Of a DNA stretch of 64,000 nucleotides, positions 21,186 to 33,999 are shown in pieces. Source of the DNA: Trileptium ribeirensis (lineage: Eukaryota > Nematoda > Enoplea > Enoplida > Thoracostomopsidae); assembly GCA_030248225.1 (NCBI GenBank), contig JASANE010012024.1:1-64000 (forward strand), read 5' to 3'. Numbering within the stretch: position 1 is the first letter of the stretch; each line of letters opens with the position of its first letter. The position numbers were made by a program, and so were the translations under genes. A model generated the notes under the pieces. It saw only the letters and a program-made list of their open reading frames with translations, had not been told where the DNA came from and did no database searches.

Positions 21186-21885
21186 TTACTCATTCTGATT
21201 GGGCATTGTCTTTGCTGACACAGTCACGTTTCTGGTAAAGCACTTGTCGAAGTGACTGCTATTACTCAGTAATCACGAAAAAGTTCCACACGAAGGGTAT
21301 AATGGAGCATAATATACTGGTAATGAACAAACTAAACTATAATTTAACAATCCAAATTTGGGTTATATTTTTTTGTTTTTTTAGTATTAGCTGTATTATA
21401 TGAGCTTAATCTCTTTAGTCCCAACAATTGCTGCTCTAGGGAATACATTGCGACGTTAAAAGAGTGTTGAATTTTAGTCAAATGACCACTGTTGAATATA
21501 GTTTTTGATACCATGGCTTTTTGTTAAAACATGTGTGAGGGATACCTATTGCCAAGATATGTTCAAGTTTAAAGTCCATATATAAGTTCATAAACTCCAT
21601 ATTATCGTAGTACATACTGGACGTCATCACAGTGTATATCTTGTAAAATTGTACAAACACTGGATTATGCCCTAGCATATTTCACCACGTCAAACGTGTA
21701 GAATTCTGGAATCCGACGAAGATTCGGGCGGTAGCTATTTCCCGGCTTTGGCTTAGCGATATCCTAATGTTTTTATAGGAACGGAGTCTTAAGGTAATAT
21801 ATACCTTTAGTTTGTACATCGAGACCAGCATGGCCTGCATTTCACTTAACACTTGAAGGGTTACATTGTTGCAAAACATACTTAC

Positions 21886-22310
21886 TTGCAACGCAATTGC
21901 AGTGTAGCAAAACAATGTTATCACAGACGGTACTCCGTATTGAGCAATTAAAACCAAAAATCCATACACCGGACGTATAGCTTCAGCGTGACCACCGACA
22001 GGCCAGCGTTCTTCGCAAAATTCACCGCAAATTGGCAACGGTCGGTGACTGGTATAACGATGTAGCGTAGAGTAGAGCGCCGGTGGACACGACAACGTCA
22101 TACTAGCGGCCCAAATTAAGGCCACAACGGTTGTGGCTATGACAAAATTGATTTTTACCCGCGACGTTGGATGAACAATTATGAGGTATCGATCGATCGC
22201 AATTGCAGCTAGTGTAAAGCTCGATATAAAAATGCAGCTGCCTTGAACGAAGCCGATGCTGCGACACAGTGCAAAGCCGAACAGCCAGCGACGTGAAAAT
22301 GTGCTAATTG
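21886..22310 (-). CDS. NPY/NPF-type neuropeptide receptor, exon 2 (TM3-TM5)
   Basis: Internal exon between acceptor TTATTATTCTAG (AG at 22311-22312) and donor CAA|GTAAGT (GT at 21884-21885). Its 425 bases are 2 + 141 codons: the two bases CA complete the split codon begun by the last G of exon 1 (Ala175), and the exon ends in phase 0. It encodes about residues 176-316: AISTFSRRWLFGFALC (Cys190, the conserved TM3 disulphide cysteine), VQGSCIFISSFTLAAIAIDRY with DRY at 214-216, then IIVHPT, TM4, ECL2 with CGEFCEERWP (the C-E-WP pattern of NPY-type receptors), and TM5 with P302. A later AG in CAATTAG would break the frame, which supports the chosen acceptor. The open frame continues past the donor into the intron by chance. 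Confidence 0.9.
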
Positions 22311-25300
22311 CTAGAATAATAAACTGCATGCAATTGAAATTTCCAATGTAGGTATTCAGCACGGTGTAGGAACATAAGCTGCGGTCAAAAACGCACTAGT
22401 AAATAAACTATCAATATCAGAGACATTCTCTTATAATTGTCGTACGTACGAAATAAACTTTAAACATTAAATAGAATAATACAATGTTTTTTATAACTTT
22501 CATCCATTTAAAAAGCTAATCCAACATGTCATTTCATTCATGAAGGAATGTTTGGAGTTAGGAAAAAGTTTGGATTCTACCCCTTTAGCCCTCCTCCCAG
22601 CGCGAATCTTGTCAATTGTGAAGACACCTCGATAATTTTGGACTAGCTAGATGTGCTGGTTCAAACCAGTTTGACGTGCGAGTTCAGAAAATATTCATTT
22701 TGTCCAGTTTTATGACAAGTTTTTGCAATTTTGTTTTGGTGGTTTTTCCCTTGTGGGCTAAAATTTTCGAACATTATATTGTCGATAAATGTATAATTTC
22801 ATATATCATTCGATCCGCGGTGATGAGTGAACTCAGCTCAATGCGTTCATCCGTTCGCGACATAGGCTAAGGGTTTGTCTTATTTTAAGGCTTACGATGT
22901 CGCATGAACGAATTTCCCTTAACCGGTGAACCGTTTTAGCTGTTTTTACGTCCATTAGAGTTAGCTCGCCAATTAGTTAGAATAATATACCAAAATAGAT
23001 ATTTTCGGCAAATGCTGGTCGAGAGTAGTCGCATAGCGCCATAATTGTACATGTATCTTAGAAATTGACAGATTTCAGCCTGGGGCTCTAAATTAGAAGA
23101 CCCCAAATTTGTTTGTATATGTTCTGCTGTTATGACGCGCTACGCAACGGAAAATGACATAAGCTGACTGAGAAATTACGTCTTCTGTGTATAACAAAAT
23201 AGTAATGATACACAGGTAATTGTTGTAGCCTGGAATGTAGTATTCTCATGCGGCTCAACTTGTTTGACATATATAGCTGTAGCGTAATTTTATAGTAAAC
23301 TGCCTATTCTGTTTTGTGACCACCATCACAGAAGATGGTGATGTGTAAGATATTTGATTGAGGCATTTGTATTTTTGATTCACAATGTACAACGCTGTAC
23401 AATATTGGTGAAATTTATCGCGATATTGCATAGTTCAACACACAGTTATCAAATTTATGATGGAGAACTTGTCAATTGTTCAATCATCGACATCATAGGC
23501 GCAAATCCCAAGGGGGGAGGGGTAGAATGACCGCCCCCAATATTTTGCAGACAATACCTCAAATAAATTTCACATCTATTCTGCTCGCATATGAAAACAA
23601 CTATATTAGGCCCTCTAAATGTTAAGAGACCCTTTTCGCCGATGGTCGACAGTATTTTCTTCATTTGTCATATACGAATCCTTGACTAACGTTGTGTTTC
23701 ATTTAGCCCAATCTAGATATATTAGAATTCTTTACAAACCCAATTGCTAGAGTACGCTCACCGTTCCAACTTGGTAAATACCTTGCTTTCGCCACTCAAG
23801 TTTAAACCCAAACCGAAAATTTCATCATAACTTATACTACCAAAACAATTCAGCCAAGTAAACTATATGTATTGAACATCAGAATGGCTTTCATAAAATT
23901 TCAGAGATCACAATCTTTTCTAAATGGTTTGAGGAAGGAAAAGCCCGGATTGCTCCAATGTACTGCTTCAAGCAAATCCTACGAAGACTTCCCTACATCG
24001 GTGTCAACATACTCATTTGGGCCCTAACTGACGACGCAGGTATGCTTCGAATTCTATCCATTTTAGCAGATGTGACACACTTTGCTAATAAAGATAAGCT
24101 TTTTGTGGTGTAGCTAAACTGCGTCAAACTGATTTTCAAACTGAACAACTGGTTGAATTTGATTTAGCTGCAATAATAACATGTGCTTGGTGTAGACAGT
24201 TCTTATAAAAATTTATACAAATAAAAGCATTTAGTATAGAATACATTTAAGTATGCACTATCAATTACAGTTATAGTTTGGTCGTTGATAGAGTGAAAGC
24301 GATATTAGAATCTGAAAAAGTCATACTTTCGTTAAATACTCTAATTACTTCTACATAGATTACATCCCCAAATAGAAACACTTCAGATGCCTCGCATTTG
24401 CTGGTATTGGCCTAAGTTAATATTAATTGTTCCTGGTTTAAGGTCACATGCACTCTCAAAATTTACTGATATTGTGTTTGGTAGATATTTGTCTAAAAGT
24501 CTGGTCACATTATCATACATTATTGTTTTCATTGCTACCGCAAAACATTAATGGCTAATCGTTTATACTCACGAATATTGGGATGAATATCTTCTGCTCA
24601 ACCGTGTCGTAAACTGCTATAAAGTATCCCTTTCGGCGTAGATTATTCGGAAGAGCATACTATGATATGGTTTCCACAAATTGAGGGAGGACCACGTATT
24701 TGGACATTCCCTGAGGTGGCACCAAGTTCATCACCCATATTTAAAATTTTCTCTTATTAGATATTTATACTTAAAGCCAACTATTGAGTTGATATATTTG
24801 ACGTTTCCTGACAAATGCAGTGTACTTTATGCCACAGAACAACAGGGGCTCCCCTACATGATTTGACGGGGATCACACCAGCTACATACATTCAATTCCT
24901 CTCGTTCCAAAACTTGCAATTTTTGAAGTCATTGTATTTAGTTTTGAAACTTGCCATTTAATATTGTTCTTTGCGGTTACTTAAAGCAGCCTTAATGCAA
25001 CTGTACTTTACATAAACAAAGCATCGATTAAATCCCCTGACGTGTCCATAAATGGTTAAGGGACTAACCTTTAAAGAGTCAGACCCGTTAAGTCTCGCCA
25101 CCAAACCGTTGAAGGAATATTTTGGAAATTATGAACAAAATTACAAAATTTGTGATGCAAAAGTTGGAAAATAATAAGTGAATTTTGTAGAAATTTAGAA
25201 CTGTGAAATTTTACATTTTACGTCTCTGCTTCCATCCCCAACAAGGACCATCTGCTCTATGAACCGTTAGGTACCGAGATCATAGTGTTCCAGTAAAACA

Positions 25301-27146
25301 ATCAAAATAGCCCTGGTTCTTAAACGTAAGCCTTAGTTTGCGCTGCTTGGAATTATAAAATACGCATTCTCGCACACATATAGAAGACAATACAGACTGG
25401 AAGAAAGAAAATAGCATAGTATAATAAATTGTAATGAACGTTAACCTATTCTATAAGCATTAGGATAGAGTAACAGTAAATATAATGCACGTTTATTAAG
25501 TACGAGTGTCATTAATATACCATGGTTCTGGAGACTTTGGAACGGGCCTCAGTTGTTTCCACCGCTCCCCAAAGGCCGCTGGTACTATGTGAGTGACCCC
25601 TCAATAACCAAGGTGCGAATGCGCCCAAACTGGTGCGACTGAACCAAAGCTATGATATGACTGGACCCTTCATGCTATAGTGTGACTGGCCCCAAAATAA
25701 TGTGTGAGTAACGCCTTTTACCGTCAGCACCATGTAGTTCAAAAAGTTTCAGAAAATATAAAGTTGTGCGTCCCTTGAGAACATAAAGATTGCAAATTTA
25801 GAAATACTGAAGTCGTAACTGGTTGTAGTTGAGGAGATTCTATTCGCTATGTCCCATGTCAGAGAGGCCCTTGACGTGTCAGTGGCCTCTCAGTTGGCGG
25901 ATACGGGGTTTCCTAACGTTGGTTCTGCTTCCTCTCTCAGAAAATGCTGGAAGAACACACTATTTCTTCTGCCCTATCCTCGGGAAAACGAGATGATGGT
26001 TTTAATTTATTAATGATTTTTGTGCCTCTGAGGAATGCGCATAATATTCAATAATGTTTTTTCTATATAGTTTGTTATTTGTTTTATCTTTGAGATTCAA
26101 CCATTTCACATGTTCCTATACGGTATCCAGGGGCGCTGCAAGAGGGATGGTGCGATCACTACTATTTGGCAGCCGCCCACAGAAATTTTCCCTTGTGCCC
26201 TGACACCTGAATAGCGTACTGCAATCTTGATTGTGGCAATTTATACTGTACTGTCAGCTCTACCCAAATTGTCGACTTTACCTGCTGTGTAACAATGTGG
26301 ACTTAATACAAATAAAGCTATTCTCTGTTTTGCCTTTAACGAAGAAAATTTCAAAATACTTCTGCGAAACCTAAATTATATGATTTTGTATCATCCATTG
26401 GCTTTGCTTACCGATTTTGAATCACTCTTAATGTACGGATCATAGTTAAAACAAAATTAATAAATTCTCAACTGCCGAGGAACATTCTGATTTGTCGTGC
26501 AACTTAATCAAATGTAAATCAATTTACATTATTTTCGTAATTTTAGTTTATACCGCAAAATGTAAGGAATGTTTTGATAGTTTAAATATATAATCATTTA
26601 AAGTTATTGATCATAGTTTTCTTGCTAAGAAAAGAAACTTGAAACCTGTCTAACTTTAATCCCAAGTATCTTTATTTGAAGCAAATTCTCTCTTCACGGC
26701 TGTACTGCTTTTCCTCTTACACGATGCTCAGTAAAGTTTTCTAGCCATTTATTATGATGTAAAGCTAATATTATATTTTACTGTGAAAAATGAGGGTTTG
26801 TGTAGTAATCTTCAATAATGCGAAGAATTGATTTTAAGGATATACATTAACGTATATAATAATTCGGACACATGTCACCTTTTGGGCTAGGACGCTATAA
26901 CGTCAGAAAAAGAACAACTAAGAGCGGGGGTTCGGGAGGCGGTAGCCCCGATTTAGGCTTACTACGTGGCTCACATACGGACCTTAGCTTAGGCTAAGAC
27001 TAAGGCTTAGGATCAGTTTATCGAGAACAGCACAGCATGCATTTCACATCCTCCTAAAGGTTACGTTGGCCATAATATAATTCGTATGCCACACGAAAAA
27101 TATTTGAGTAATATTTATAAATATTTCGGTGTTTGCAAACATTTAC
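22311..27146 (-). other. receptor intron 1 (about 4.8 kb)
   Basis: Bounded by donor ACAG|GTAAAT and acceptor TTATTATTCTAG on the minus strand. It contains dispersed repeat copy 2 (26887-27070) and otherwise AT-rich sequence without recognisable genes. The short open frames at 22676, 23455 and 24681 have no identifiable content. CAGGGGCG at about 26129 resembles a hAT-type end, but no partner end was found. Confidence 0.8.
26887..27070 (+). repeat. dispersed repeat of about 190 bp, copy 2
   Basis: Homologous to 14011-14205 in the same orientation. It sits inside receptor intron 1, about 75 bases from the exon 1 donor. Confidence 0.75.
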
Positions 27147-27669
27147 CTGTAACTGGAAGTGACATCAAGCTAATTGCAACGTCAGAACATGCCAAGCTGA
27201 GAACGAAGACACGACGAACAGTAAAATGAAGTTGTCGACAGCAAATGCTGTAAAATACTAAACAGTTCCCTCCAATAGAAATAAAAAACACTAGCGAATA
27301 GAGCACTGCGAATATTAGTTGGATTTCAAGACGGTCGACGATATCTGGGACGGCTTCTTGCACCATCATACATTTGCTGTCGTTTGATTCTGTATTGCTG
27401 ATGCCGCCGCCGGTGGTCCCAAAGAAAGATCCGTTCACGGATGGCCATGCGACAGCAGGAAATCTTCCACCTGGCCCCGTTGACCTATGCAACGAGGAAG
27501 AATTACTTGTGGTCGTGTTTGGTCCCATTTTCGTGTGCATTTCTTGCTGCTGTTGCCCAGTCTGCTTGTCGGATTCGTTTTGTTCTTCAATAATTTCTAG
27601 GAGACGCCATACGAAACTCCGTGCAACCTGACTTTGGTACTCCATTATAATAGGGTCCGGAACGGACAT
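27147..27669 (-). CDS. NPY/NPF-type neuropeptide receptor, exon 1 (N-terminus, TM1-TM2)
   Basis: First coding exon of the receptor, ending at donor ACAG|GTAAAT (GT at 27145-27146) after one base of a codon. From ATG at 27669 it encodes residues 1-174 plus a split codon. An extracellular N-terminus of about 115 residues, rich in Gln, Ser, Thr and Gly, carries N-glycosylation sequons at N31, N51, N56 and N80. TM1 (IQLIFAVLYSLVFFISIGGN) ends in the conserved N135. TM2 (VFVLSLACSDVAISLMSLP) carries D163. A second in-frame ATG at 27723 would add 18 residues, but a CGTTTTCAG acceptor lies between the two, so a 5'UTR intron may join just upstream of ATG 27669. No stop or frameshift breaks the joined 434-codon frame. 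Signalling is expected to be through G proteins at the plasma membrane; the ligand is inferred only from family resemblance. Confidence 0.85.
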
Positions 27670-27729
27670 ATTGATTTCGGTCCGATAAAATCTGAAAACG
27701 AAGTGTGCTGAATGTATACGCATAAACAG

Positions 27730-28820
27730 TATAAACTACTTTCCAACTTCAAACGGCAAATTGAAAGTAGTGCGCAGGATTGTAGTATCACACTGTGTGT
27801 CGTAGTTTAGTCTTAATTTTAGGGTGTAACTAATGTTAAATATTGATTCCGATTTAAAAAATGGAGGCGTTAAGCACCAAATACTCACACGAAAGTGTCA
27901 ACTTATAGCGGCACACACAGCAGAATTTGCCACATTGGGAGTTACGCTGTGTCTGTCATAGTAGAGTAATTTAAATTCATTCAGAGAAATAGTGGTTAAA
28001 GCTTAAACAACCCTGGTTTGAAAATGAAGGTTGGGCACCACGGAATAATTGCAGCATAATTCAATGTCTTGCAAGTGGTTCTGTCTAACTGTTACCGACT
28101 TTCGGAATAAATATTAATACACTAAAGTATTTATGGGATTTTAGCGCAATTATTATGCTGGGTATAAATATTGTGTAGCATACGTAAGTGTACAAGTAAA
28201 TTTTGAGTCATTGCTTTAGCATGATCTCTATTTAATATAAAAATCAACTAAAGTTGTACATTTGAATTCTTGTAATTTGACGAAAGATAACAGAGTACAC
28301 CACTAATATGAAAGGTAAAATTTCTCACAAGGCTTTTATTAGGTCAATGGCGATAGTGCACCACACGAATCATGTTCTATCAACGAAAAGAAATAAATAT
28401 ATTCTGCTCCACAAAGCAGATGGTTGGCTGGTTAACCAAATTTGCTAAAAATTGCTACAACTACACATAGCTACAACTTGCGGTAAATGAAGCAAAACTA
28501 TTATGCTGATCTTTGCCAATGTTAGCGATATCAATATCGTATCTATCATCGGCAAAGTATGCCTAATTTTTCTTTAGTGGCAACAGCAATAAAGAACGAT
28601 CACACCATATGCAAACAATAAGGGTTAACTTTGTGCAAAGTTATTCCGATCATAATGACATGTAATATAGCATTTTTAAACGCACTAACACCACCAGCGC
28701 ATTCACTCCGTTCAGTAATTACGTTTTTCTTGTGTAAAATGAAATCAACGAGCGAATAATACAAATTTTGATTTCGCATTAATATGCCTGTTGCAATTGT
28801 ATGCCAACAGATGTCAGAAA
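27730..28820. other. upstream region of the receptor gene; no gene recognised
   Basis: AT-rich sequence 5' of the receptor coding region. Untranslated exons and the promoter probably lie here or further right, but no TATA box or initiator could be chosen with confidence. Confidence 0.3.
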
Positions 28821-28823
28821 ATT

Positions 28824-29027
28824 CTCGCATGTGCAGAGAAGTGTCTGTTCTCGCATGTGCACAGAAGTGTGCTCTCGCATGTGCACAGAAGTGTCTGTCC
28901 TCGCATGTGCACAGAAATGTCTGTTCTTGCATGTGCACGGATGTGTCTGTTCTTGCATGTGCACAGAAGTGTCTGTTCTAGAATGTGCACAGAAGTGTCT
29001 GTTCTCGCATGTGCACAGAATGTGTAA
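28824..29027 (+). repeat. 26-bp minisatellite, about 8 units
   Basis: Units of the type CTCGCATGTGCACAGAAGTG plus TCTGTT start at 28824, 28850 (24 bp), 28874, 28900, 28926, 28952, 28978 and 29004 (truncated). Identity between units is high. The unit has no stop in any frame and is not a multiple of three long, so several overlapping Cys-rich open frames cross it on both strands. They are a by-product of the repeat, not genes. Confidence 0.92.
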
Positions 29028-29029
29028 TC

Positions 29030-31720
29030 TTATTTTGTAGCAAAACCAACATAAATTTCGATGCTACAATCATATATCAGAGAATGGTTAGGGAGATTTG
29101 ATGATTCAAATTTTATCACCATATATGTTACAATGGAATTCAGTTTGCTCATCCAATTCTACGGCTTATGGGGAAAGTGTGATAACCGCTTTTGAGACTA
29201 AAATCAAATCGATTAGTTACTCTATAATTCAAGTATTCAAATTATATTTCAGCGAAGTAGCAAAGGAATAACAACTGTTAGCACAACAACCGTTAATTAT
29301 TTAGGGTAATTTATTATTGGTTTGCAATATATAGATGCAATGACCGTAGGAAAACTACGGACTGTTATGTATACTGTGAACTTAAATGTTTCATGAATAA
29401 AAGCATATTACTAATTTCCGGAAAAGGTTCCAAAATCTGATTCTATTTAAAGACGTCAGTCAATAAAATTATTCTACAGCAATTATTATAGATTAACATG
29501 TTACCAAGTTATGCCACTGAACTCAGAATATTATTGCAACAGTAGTTACAACATAGCATAACGACACGGCTCTGTAAGAATACGATTGGAACATGCACAT
29601 AAATAATTTTGTTTTCAACCTTCTCCCATTTCATACGCGGTGATTAAACAATGAGAATTTTGTCCAAAGTTGTCTATAGCACAATAACAAGCAAACGTAA
29701 TTAGTTCAAGTGTTCACAATGCTCAATATAGCATAGATTATACCTACAGACATAAAGATCACACGGATAACCACATGTACCGTATAATAAGCGGGGAAGA
29801 ACGAGAAGTTTGGTGGAATAACGGTGGGGCTGTTGTTTCTAGCCGCAACCCATGACTGTTTAGTGGTATTTACCTCAAATTATTACGTATAGGCTGCATG
29901 CAGTAATATCGTACAACAACAGTTAAACTAGGGAATTAATTGTCCAAAATACCTAGATTAGATTAATATTTTTGAAAACTTCATTCCAAAATTTAAGTCC
30001 TAGTGATTTTAGGTTTTTATGGACTGGTGTATTTAAGCCCAGACCATATATAAGATATATTCCGTATGCATACTACAATAATTTAATGAATGTCAAGAAT
30101 TTTTGCGACTGAAATGGCTATTTGACAAAAATCACATTAAATATTGCTGTAGTCAACAAATTTTCGAGATTAAGAATATTCGGTCTACGGTTTAGCAATA
30201 GATGCTTCCCTGTGTTGAACGCGTATTGGTCAATTATTACACTTGAACCAGGATTGAACTGATTACCCGATTAAAGTGGAGTTTTTAATCCCAACGTCCC
30301 AACAGTGAAACTAGTAACAAATCATAAATGGCGTATATGCGATAGAAGTTTGGACGGTGGTAGTCTTCCAATATAGCTCAATTCAAGCATTTGTTAACGT
30401 AATAGCTGTTGTTTAGTTCAAGCTGTTTGCTAAGTTCAATTTGTTAATGAAGTTTACAAAAATTGTTGCAAAACTAGCAGATAAAATGGTTGCTTACATA
30501 TCTACAAAAGGATGTCGATGCAAATACTTTAGTGGCCTACGAGGAAACAAGATCTTAATGAAAAGATAAAATTTAGAAAGAGTTTCATAGAGTGTATTTA
30601 TGGTTAAAAAGACATATATACAGGGTTCAATGAATTTTAAAGTAACACTATATTTTATAAACATTAATTACTAAACTAAACCAGAATAATATAGCCTTAG
30701 TCGATTTAATGATTGTATTTTAAATAAATTTAAGTGGTAACGAAATTCAAATTTTTCACATTAATTTTTACTAGTAATCGAAATGTAAGACATGTGTTAC
30801 ATAAAATGTAATTGCTAAAGGGTAGTGAAGCATTAAGGCGACCAAATGAGTTAAAACCCTCAATGGGGAGACAAGAAATTTTGTAAGCGTCGAATTTTAT
30901 AGGAATGATCTCATTTGCTGAAAATTTGCAGAAAATAACACCACTGAAGAGAGATTTTCCCTCTCGTGAACTTCCCCTGCGACGAGGCACCGCATCCCTT
31001 ATCAGGGGTGTCGTAGGGTTTGTTGATTGCACGTACAAGTAATATTCATGCGATAGTTTCTCCCTGGCATACATCTTTGTTCGTGAGGCCCAGAGGTTTT
31101 GGAGCCCCGCCAGAAAAACTTCCGGGCTAAAGATTGGTTAGTGGAATAATGCAAGTAGAACTGAAATTTACTGAAATGTTAGAAACAACCACAACAAAAA
31201 TCAAAGCAGATCAGAGCTACCAAAAAGCCAGGTGTGACGCCAAGCAAAGGCTCCGAGCCATAAAGTTGCCGGTAGGGCGCCCCTTAAGATGTGAGGAAGA
31301 CTATTCGTATAGGTGACAATTTGGAAATAATATAGATGACACCTTATCAAAATGCAGAAGCTTTGGTAAGCCAAAGTACAGCTTATTGAAGGATGGGAAG
31401 GAATTAAAGAATCGAACCAATTGAGCTAACTTGAAACTACCAATGCAGTACTGTTGGTTTCGATCCTGCGGCACAGGATAATCTTTTTGGTATAGCAGAT
31501 AGCGACGATATCAGACCTTGTAACATGGTATGTTATGAAGAATTAGGAAATATAACACCTTAGGGAAAAAGAATTATGGCGGTGGAAGAGATATGGCAGG
31601 GGAAGAAACATCCATCTTAGGGTGAAAAAAATGTGGAAGTGGAAAGTACGACACGATAAAGGGTCTATATGTTGGAACACAAAACACAATACAAGTGTGC
31701 TAAAACTGTAAGTTAAGCAT
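29030..31720. other. no gene recognised
   Basis: AT-rich intergenic sequence. Minus-strand 30730-31074 (114 residues) and plus-strand 31134-31316 (60 residues) are open but match no domain I know. Either might be a small host exon or chance. Confidence 0.3.
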
Positions 31721-31738
31721 GTGGACCCCTGATGGTTG

Positions 31739-31855
31739 CGGGTGCCCGCTACCCGCGGGTTACTCAGTACAAGCGTGTACGCGCTGCCGGCGGGCTCGAT
31801 ATTGAATTCCGTTTCCAGCCCGCGGGTAGCCGCGGGTGCCCGTACCCGCGCACAG
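31739..31855. repeat. GC-rich inverted repeat, MITE-like
   Basis: GCTACCCGCGGG near 31749-31760 is the reverse complement of CCCGCGGGTAGC near 31819-31830, within a 115-base block of GGGTGCCCGC and GGTGCCCGTACCCGCG motifs in AT-rich surroundings. Such terminal CCCGCGGGTA blocks are common in hAT-type MITEs, but the ends and target duplication are not resolved. Confidence 0.5.
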
Positions 31856-32439
31856 CTCTGTGACAAATCTCAACTTCTAATTCGTGTTTTCTCCAAAACA
31901 CCATCAAACTGTTTTAATAAACATATCATTTAACAGAGCTGCTCAAATGTACAGAAACATGGAAATAAAAATCAACAACAAATCATTCATGACCAGCTAA
32001 ATAGATGCTAGAATTGTTCAATATGGCGCGAAAAAACAGTTATACATTATTTAAGCTGGAAAAGGCAAAATAATTTAATAAATTTTATAAGACACTTTGA
32101 TTAATGTACATCTGGAAAAAATCGAATGTATCTCTAAAAACACATCATTAATATTTACCACGGTAAGATTAATTGAACCCGTTAAAGATTTTATAGCGAA
32201 TTTAATTTATGTTATATTTGTTCGCGAACTGAGACAAATCCAAATAAAAAACTGAAAGGCATTAAGTCACCGTTTTCCCGTCAATTGAAAACCGACTAAA
32301 GTATGCTTGAACGCAAGGTAGAATTTCTGCTGCATGTTTCTGTTACTGCCACTTTTTTGTTAGGGAAAAGCATATCCAATTTCTGTAGTGGTTCGGTAAC
32401 AACGGTTTGCAATTCGCGCAGCAGTTTCGTGACATTGGT

Positions 32440-33990
32440 TATATATACAATGGTTTTAATCTATCCATGGAAGTCGGAAAGGTTCCGTACAATGGAAAGA
32501 GGGTCGTGTGGTCCCGATTCATAAGGGAGGATCTACACGGGATATTGACAACTATCGTTCTGTTAGTTTAACGTCATCAGTTTGCAAGCTTATGGAGCGC
32601 TTTGTGCGGTCCACGCTAGTGGGGCATGCTAGGGCTCACCGATTGTTAAATGGGTCACAGTATGGCTTCATTGGTAAGCGCTTATCTGAGTTACAATTGG
32701 TGGAATACATGGATTTCCTATCGGATGTAGTGGATGCCGCGGACCCTGTAGACGTGGTTGCCTTGGATTTTTGTAAAGAATTCGACAAAGTTCCCCGCGG
32801 TCGCTTGTTGTTGAAGCTCCAACGTTATAACGTTGGGCCTCAACTTTTGAATTGGGTCAGGGACTTCTATACGGACAGGCACCTGAGGGTAGTAGTTAAT
32901 GGGGTTGAGTCGTCTGTTTGCGAAATACTGAGCGGAGTAACACAGGGTAGCGTCATTGGCCCTATTCATTTTGCATACTACATAAATGATATTGACTTTG
33001 CAGCAGGTGGCAAATTTTTCAAGTTTGCAGATGATACGAAGATTGTGAGGCGACTTCATAGAAGGTCTACTGCTCTGGATTTGGAAGATATGCAACAGGA
33101 TTTAATGGGGCTCCAGCAGTGGGGTTGGACATGAGATATGATGTACAATGTTAGCAAGTTTTTGTGTGGTCATTTTGCACATTCTGGAATCCAAAGTGGA
33201 GGTGCATGATGGATACCAGCAGATCCCTAATGCTGATGAGGCAACTGGTATAAAAGATCTGGAAGTCGTAGTAACTGAGGATCTGAAGCATTTATTACAT
33301 TGTAATAAGGTCGCGACAAGGGGGGAAAAGCAGATTGGTATGGTTAAGAGATCGTTTGTGAACCTAAATAAGCGATTAGTTTGGACATTACATCGATCGC
33401 TATTTCGTCCGTCCGTGTAATATGCTTCGATTGCATGGGGACCACATCAGCAGATGGATATATGGAGGATAGAGCGAGTGCAGCGAAGGGCAACTCTGTT
33501 GGTTCCAGCTTTAAGTAGTTTGGTTTATGAGGACAGGTTACGAGCGCTTGGTATACAATCTCCTGAAACGCGTCGACTTCGTGCCGACCTTATATTGGCG
33601 TACAAGATAATCCATGGCTACGTGGATTACGATGTCGATCGGCTGTTTGTCTTCGCGCCATCAGTATGTCGAGGACATAGTCTGAGGCTAAAGGCTCCGT
33701 AGAACACAAAGGCTTGACGTTGGGCTTCCATCCGTGTCAGCTATAGCGGGTGTTCTTCACACTGAAAAATCCATCTATATTTGCAAATCATACATTCGTA
33801 CCGTTTCCAAAAACTATCCGAAACGAAACAACAATGTTCTGGAATAGTTTATTTATACAAAGCATTGCTTCTTATGCAACAGCACCGGATATTATATCAC
33901 GCGTAGCTGGAGTACCAATATCAGGGTCAGCCTGGATTTACGGTTACGTCGGACACCCAGTTTCGATAATTACTACGCTACGTAACTGAA
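32440..33990 (+). pseudogene. CR1/Jockey-type LINE fragment 1 (reverse transcriptase and 3' part)
   Basis: A 5'-truncated non-LTR retrotransposon. The frame at 32508-33134 has the reverse-transcriptase landmarks in order: VPIHKGG...DIDNYRSVSLTSSVCKLMERF, LLNGSQYGF, VVALDFCKEFDKVPRGRLL, LSGVTQGSVIGPIHFAYYIND, then FADD intact. A TGA stop at 33132 falls within QWGW(T)-stop-DMMYNVSK, where the family normally has a tryptophan, so it is a simple TGG-to-TGA change. A frameshift follows. The C-terminal part continues at 33148-33420 (DLEVVVTEDLKH, HRSLFRPSV, stop) and 33454-33702 (DIWRIERVQRRATLLVPAL, YEDRLRALGIQSPETRRLRA, AYKIIHGY). 33750-33989 keeps the FF...RNETTMFWNSL tail. No endonuclease was found upstream, and function is lost. 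Confidence 0.9.
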
Positions 33991-33999
33991 TCTGTAATG

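Noticed and set aside
28824..29027. CRISPR-like array
   Set aside because: Units are contiguous with no unique spacers, in a eukaryotic setting. It is a minisatellite.
28784..29040. Cys-rich open frames on both strands
   Set aside because: They are produced by a 26-bp tandem repeat with no stop codons in any frame.
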